Shown: positions 58,061-64,000 of the stretch, piece after piece
Layout of the letters: each line of letters begins with the position of its first letter
Position numbering within the stretch: the stretch's first letter is position 1
From: Ecdyonurus torrentis
Lineage: Eukaryota; Arthropoda; Insecta; Ephemeroptera; Heptageniidae
Reading direction: 5' to 3'
Assembly: GCA_949318235.1 (NCBI GenBank)
Contig: OX439131.1
Span: 1,648,169 to 1,712,168 of the forward strand
DNA: 64,000 nt
Made by a program: the position numbers and the translations under genes
The notes under the pieces: generated by a model
Database searches by the model: none
What the model was told of the DNA's origin: nothing
The model's input: the letters and a program-made list of their open reading frames with translations, nothing else

Positions 58061-59141
58061 TATCAGTCCATAAGTTTATGACACAAAATATTGTAAATTT
58101 GAATGTAATTAAAAGACTTAAATTTCAAAAGTTGACCCCCTACAGTTTTATACGTCACTTGAAGGTCAATGGTGTCAACTATACTGCGCTCCATAAAGTC
58201 TTCACTTTTTTTTTTTAAGATCATATTATGATGCTTATCACAACGAAAAAAAAGAAGTCCAATCTTCGATCTCACATATCGAAAAATTTTTGATTTTAAG
58301 AGTCAGCTCAGTCCTGACTTTAAAGAATGAGTCCATAGAGTCGCAAAGTCGATGCTAGTTTGACAAAATATAAAGATCTGTGACCATCAGATATGGGAGG
58401 GTAAAAAATTAACACGAGACTTTTATAGAATTAAAATATCAAAAATCCACAAATTAATAACTATATGCATGCATACTAACCCCCATTTTTTTTTCTTGTT
58501 AGAAAATTGTAGCTGCAAGGCATATCAATCAAGTCAGCTTTTTAGCTCTTCAGTTGTTACTTTGTATGCGTGCACTTAGTGTGCTGTGCAATAATGATAA
58601 CAACAAGAATCCACTTTGGTCATTAAATTTGCAACAGGAAGTCTGTGCGTCATTTAGAATAGTTTTTATAATACGTGCCTCCTGTGTAGGATTTCTATTG
58701 ATAAAAATGAAGCTGTTATCTTAAATTTACACAATTTAATTCATACGTTTATTTCGATAAGTAGACATCTGTTTATTTTGGTGTAAGTCTCATTACGATT
58801 AAGTAATCAGTTCTTACGATTTGTATAACCATTCACGGAAAAAAGTAACTAAACAGTTATACTATTCAAATGTTTTTTGTTAGAAAAACTTCTTAGATAC
58901 TGTATTATACAAAGTGTTTTAAGATGTAAAGAGCTAACTATTTTTAGCTGAAGAAATGTTTATACTGACGAGTTACTGTTTTTAATTCATTTATTGGTTT
59001 GTAATGAAGAGTTCTACATCTAAATAATTATGTTACTGAACAATTTGTACAATGTATGTTTTCCGTAAGATTTTACTTTTATTTTATTTATTAATTTTTA
59101 CAATCAGTGGCATAAGATTATTTCAAAATATCACATTTATT

Positions 59142-59177
<36 letters not shown>

Positions 59178-59561
59178 ATGAAGTTTCAAATTATGACATT
59201 ATGATTATACAGTATAGGCCTTATATCTTTTGAAACACCCTTAAGGTATGACCACGTATTGGTTCACATTCGCGTATACATTTAGATCTTTGCATCTCTT
59301 GAATGTTACAATTATCAAATATGTGAGAAATGATCCAGGCAGGTGATATTTTAAATAATACCGTACTTCTTTAATGAATACGCAAGCCATACATTGCAAA
59401 CCGTAACATTACACACAATAAAATCAGTCGTATAATAATAATATACTGTTCGCTTAAGTAACAAACAAATCTCTTTGAATTTCTCTCTACCGCTCGCTAT
59501 TCATCTAAATCGTTCGACATTTTTATTTGAAATTGTAATAGTATGTTTTATAAATAAATAG

Positions 59562-59661
<100 letters not shown>

Positions 59662-59779
59662 AAAAGATAATGTTGGTGATATGCCAAGTGCTATAGTTGT
59701 ATTGTGAAAAATATTTAATTTTATTCTAAAAGTTTACATTTTTGTATACATTTTCACAAATATTCCACGACTTTTTTAT

Positions 59780-59783
<4 letters not shown>

Positions 59784-59826
<43 letters not shown>
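59784..59826 (+). repeat. (TA)n microsatellite
   Basis: About 43 bp, only 125 bp after the (GA)n tract. Confidence 0.95.
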
Positions 59827-59829
<3 letters not shown>

Positions 59830-60259
59830 TGCTATATACGTATTAGAACACACAGAGAATGAAATAATATAAAAACAAATAAAAATAAAATTACGCTATA
59901 ATAATATAATCTGGAAACTTTTATTTTATTGTCATACGATGGTGAGTGGTAAAATAAAATAATGACTTAAACTACGTTAATGTTTTTTGCCATATTTAAA
60001 TTTAAATAATAAATTAACAAAAAAGTTTCAACTTTGATATCTAATTCTGTGACTCTAAGTGACAAGCTGGTTGCCTACCTGTGTAGGATACTTATTACTT
60101 TACACTTTTGGTTTTAATATTTTATTTTTATGTGGCTGTTGTCGAAATTCACTAACAAAAATAAATAGTAATTTGTGATTTATGCATATCAATTATGCTG
60201 TATGTAATATAGCATAACTATTTATGCTATATTTTATGTGGCATAATTATTTATATACA

Positions 60260-60452
60260 CAGAAAGAAATACGTTATTTATGTCATCCTAGCATAAATGT
60301 TGATATTTTGTAGTAACATAAACGATTGTTCAACAATATAATATTTATGCTATGTAACATAGTTATTATGCAGTATAGCATAAATTATGCTATTATAAGC
60401 AAATGGTGCTGGGAGTGAGCTAGCATAATTATTACGTGTTTATTTTTGCATG
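60260..60452 (+). mobile_element. Family A MITE copy
   Basis: Contains tcatcctagcataaatgttg, tatgctatgtaacatagtta and gagctagcataattattacg. Another degenerate piece lies just upstream (about 60156-60258). Confidence 0.6.
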
Positions 60453-61312
60453 AGTGCTTGCGATTAAAAGCTTTCTAATACAAAGATATGCAGCATAAAT
60501 TTGTTTCTCTATTCTTAGGGAGTGTAAAAATCTTGATTTCCACTTTTGCTTCAGGCGAATGCCGGGCTGTGTATACCGACTAGTGCAATGCCATAGTCTG
60601 TGCTTAGAAGTCCATCTTGAAGGGACTAAAACATGAATATGAAAATAAATAAATGTTATAAAAACGTAAAAAATTATTAATGAACTTCTCCGGAGAAGTC
60701 ATTCCTCATATTATAAAGTAAGCAGCAAAACAATGAGCTCTCTTTGTATTTTAAAATTAACTCTCGCTTGCCGAATCAGTTGCACATAAAAGTGACTGCA
60801 TTTGATCAAGTTTAGTGGGGTATATTTTATTAAGATGCGTACTGACTATTAGAATGAGCAACTAGGGACTCGTAAACCTAGTTCATATATAAGCTGTAGG
60901 GCATTTAAAAACATCAAGTCTCATATTGATATATATTATAATATTAAAATGAACCTTATATAGTATACGATATACTATACATGTAATATTATTCTATACC
61001 GATGTTTTTGATTAACTGATCATCTCTGTGTAAATCAAGAGCTTTTATGTTTTGTTGTTTTTGATACAAACCACGCTCAATAAATCTATACCTTTACTTA
61101 TTATCATATGCTATTGAACCATAACCCTTCGCTCACATTTACATTGCATATATGTAATAATTAAATACTGGGCTTATATTAATTAATATTCAAATATCAT
61201 GCATGTTAAGGTCGCTTATATATATGTACGTACACGTTGGAACTTTATATTACTGGGTGCACAGGGTTGAATGACTCTGCTCTTATTAGTCATGGGATCA
61301 ATTTGAAAATTT
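60453..61312. other. No gene recognised
   Basis: A+T-rich, unique-looking, with a short G+C patch near 60555-60625. Confidence 0.5.
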
Positions 61313-61500
61313 GACTTCATTGGTATAATTTTGAAAGATCATTTGACTCGTTATTGGTATAATATTGAAGATAATATGATTCGGCATTGGTATGATATTA
61401 AAGATAATTTGACTGGTTATTGGTAAGATAATATGACTCGTTATTGGTATAATTTTGAAGATAATTTGAATGGTTATTGGTATGATATTAAAGATCGTTT
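61313..61500 (+). repeat. 33-bp minisatellite, six units
   Basis: Unit gactcgttattggtataatat then tgaagataatat. Starts at 61313, 61345, 61378, 61411 (9 bp short), 61435 and 61468. All forward frames hit stops, so it is not coding. Confidence 0.8.
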
Positions 61501-61742
61501 TGTGTATATTAAATACTTATCCAACAATTAGAAGTTGGGGGAAGGTTGAGACTAAAATATCTGGTGGTAGACGTGTACTCAAGTGTGGTCAATGTGATAT
61601 AAAATTTTACTGTGTTATCTTATGGAAATATGATTCATTGGAGAGTGTACAGTAGGTAATAATACCATCGACAGTAGAGTACAATTTTATATCAGAATGT
61701 CTGTACCAAAGTTCTGAATATTACTTGATTGTGGAAGGTAAA

Positions 61743-61896
61743 GTACAGTCATTGCAATAAAAAATGAAATTATATTGGCACATGGGAATAACATGTATTT
61801 AGATAGATAGAGTTTTGCGTCAACTGAAATCTCTATCTGAGTGTATTGAATGGCCATAAGCCAATACAATTTCATTTTTTATTGGAATGATTGTAC
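61743..61896 (+). repeat. Family E foldback repeat, best copy
   Basis: Inverted arms of about 37 bp: gtacagtcattgcaataaaa at the left and ttttattggaatgattgtac at the right, 154 bp in all. Confidence 0.65.
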
Positions 61897-61927
61897 CACA
61901 AAGTTTTTATTCACGTTCGCGTATCCC

Positions 61928-62135
61928 CACGGAAAGTATAAATTACGTAATTTATGTGATAAGTGAATAAGTGATGCTAAATTAGAACAATATAAATAAT
62001 TATGCTATTCATCATAATATTGATGCTATTGTACACAGTTATTATGCAGCATAGCATAGGTTATGTTGTATTGAACAAATTGGGCTGGAAATGAACTATG
62101 TTACGTAGTTTTTTTTTTTTTTTTTTTGCAATGTA
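61928..62135 (+). mobile_element. Family A MITE copy with a poly(T) near its end
   Basis: Starts cacggaaagtataaattacg, then taagtgatgctaaattagaa and attgaacaaattgggctgga. The usual right end is replaced by a poly(T) run at about 62109-62127. Confidence 0.6.
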
Positions 62136-62579
62136 GATACAAGTACAATTTTTATCACAATGTCTGTAGCAATGGTCTGAAAGTTTGGACCTTGCTTATA
62201 AAGATGCAATCATTATATTAAAGAGAAAAGTGTACAATTTTCTTACTTAAGAGATCACGAGTTCAAAATAAATATCTCATGTTGTTGTTGTGAAATTTTA
62301 TATTAGATTATCAGAGTGTGACGTCATGCGCTCGTCCAGTCAGCTGTTGCCAACAATAAATATTTTTAATAAAATTTGCATATACATATCAAATGAACGT
62401 AATTGTCAAGACCTTAGTTAGTCTTACACAGTACCGTGTGCACTCAACTATAACCAAAGTAATTCACAATCATTTATATATGAATATATTACGTTATGTG
62501 CAATTGCACTATTCGTTGCATATTGGCTGCAATTGAACGGAAAGTTATTGCAAAAATAATATCCAGATAATATGATTTA

Positions 62580-62722
62580 CAAGAACATAAATTATACGTA
62601 ATTTATGTTGCATTTTTGTCATTATAGCATAAATGGTGCTAAGTTATAACAACATAAATAATTATGCTGTACAACATAATATTTATGCTTTGCAGCACAA
62701 TAGTTACTTTACATTTCAGCAT
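62580..62722 (+). mobile_element. Family A MITE, 3'-truncated copy
   Basis: Left end aaattatacgtaatttatgt and interior agcataaatggtgctaagtt are clear. The right third is missing and G+C-richer DNA follows. Confidence 0.55.
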
Positions 62723-62932
62723 ACACTCTGGCCAAAACAAGGTTGTTCCCGCCAAAAGCTGTATCCGCGGTGCTAAACCAATCAGAGAGCGTGTGATAAA
62801 CCTTCTAGCCAATCACAGTTGACTTTACATTGTTAATTATAGACACTGTATCCGCTCGAACTAGTCTTGGGAGAAGTGTAGATGTTGCTGTAGTTAACAA
62901 ATTGTAGTATCATAATTGGCCCTCACAACGCC

Positions 62933-63372
62933 TTAAAGCCCTTGTCAACTTACTTTTTTTTATCGTTTAGAATACTATAGGTATGGTAATTATCAGTCTA
63001 TAGACTGATAATTACCATACCTTATTAATATTATCCATGAATTAGACACCAACATGTTGATTTTGTATTTATTTTCGTTTACTTTCCTTTTTGCGGTTAT
63101 ATCACTTATCTGACGTCACAATGTACCGATGGGGCCGTGATAGGGGTAAAGAACTTGAGGGAGGGGCTTCAATTTATCACGTGACCAGAGCAGTGACTGT
63201 GATTGGCGGCGGTACATTGTGACGTCAGATACGTGATATAACCGCAAAAAGGAAAATAAACGAAAATAGATACAAAATCAACGTGGTGGTGTCTAATTCA
63301 TGGATATTAAGATATGGTAATTATCAGTCTAGTATTCTAAATGATAAAAAAGTAAGCTGACAAGGGCTTTAA
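62933..63372. mobile_element. 440-bp TTAA-flanked foldback element
   Basis: The ends are TTAAAGCCCTTGTCAACTTA and its inverse (agctgacaagggctttaa), with TTAA at both borders. The arms run through cgtttactttcctttttgcg and cgcaaaaaggaaaataaacg to tctgacgtcacaatgtacc and ggtacattgtgacgtcaga. They are about 190 and 165 bp around a loop of about 80 bp. The left arm carries an extra perfect 40-bp palindrome at 62981-63020. No coding sequence. A non-autonomous DNA transposon is the best explanation. Confidence 0.85.
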
Positions 63373-64000
63373 TAAAGTTACTTATTATTATTATTATGAC
63401 GTAGTTATTTTTGTCGGTGCATTTGCTATTTACTCCAAATTTAAATAAATTTAACTTAAAATATGAAATTGTGTAATAGTATATTCAAGAAAGAAAAAAA
63501 AAACTGCATAGTTAAATTTAAAATAAAAAAAAATTAATTATTTAGTTAACAATTAAGAAATAATTGGGTAAATTTATTAATGAGATAAATTATAATATTC
63601 AGCAGCAATTTGCGCTTGTCCTCTTTCTCTGCAAATTTCGTCTTTTTTTTCTTCATACATTAAAACACATTATAACCCTTTTTGTTTTTGTGTTTTTTTT
63701 TATATATAATAATATATTATTAGGGAGTTTGTATTCATGAGATGAACGTATCCAGTGGACCCTAGTGTCTCTTCTATTGACCATTTTCTGCACATATAAC
63801 ACGCATACATACATACAAACATATATAGAGCATTTATACATGGAGCAGCGTATGTGAGCAAAAACTTTTGACTTTTTTTTTTTCTTTCTCTTCTCCCTCT
63901 TATTTTTGTCGTATCAAAATTGAACATTATTGCCGGAGTAAAGGGAGTACGACAATCTGATGTGGTTTCATAAGTCATCATTATTAATATAACCTTCTTA
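63373..64000. other. No gene recognised at the window end
   Basis: A+T-rich. A minus-strand frame of 93 codons (63700-63981) has no recognisable similarity. Confidence 0.5.

Overview
This window is nuclear DNA from an intron-rich, very A+T-rich animal genome. It is most likely an arthropod, and a crustacean is plausible. The clue is the ribosomal protein S17 gene: its residues ([19 protein letters not shown] and a short GLQLTQP tail) fit the arthropod version of S17 better than the vertebrate or mollusc versions as I remember them. Long homopolymers, (CT/GA)n and (TA)n tracts and many small palindromic repeats fill most of the space. No prokaryotic features, tRNA, rRNA or CRISPR were seen.

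Layout: 1-18141 holds repeats and no recognised exon; it is probably 5' flank or a very long first intron of the next gene. 18142-21864 (+) carries five exons of a FEM1A/C-type substrate receptor for a CUL2 ubiquitin ligase, with its first coding exon not found. 21865-26934 is intergenic, between convergent genes. 26935-31152 (-) is a complete ten-exon USP3 histone deubiquitinase of 574 residues; all splice sites are GT-AG and all phases close. 32038-35772 (-) is a complete four-exon RPS17 gene of 133 residues, with an ATG-only first exon and a TOP-like start. About 350 bp away, head to head, begins a furin-like proprotein convertase gene (+): a probable 5' untranslated exon (about 36150-36691) and a first coding exon (37850-38041). 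The remaining 26 kb (38042-64000) has no recognised exon and is probably its long first coding intron or flank.

The genes are ordinary housekeeping genes: two act in the ubiquitin system, one in translation and one in secretory proteolysis. The accessory content is a dense set of short non-autonomous elements. At least four multi-copy families (A-D) and several single foldbacks were resolved by eye, plus a decayed LINE tail with a readable reverse-transcriptase C-terminus. Two points stand out. Family B and a 440-bp foldback share TTAA flanks and a TTAAAGCC terminus. The CRE/ATF octamer TGACGTCA occurs 14 times, far above chance, and about half of these lie in repeats. I did not find a convincing new multi-gene system.
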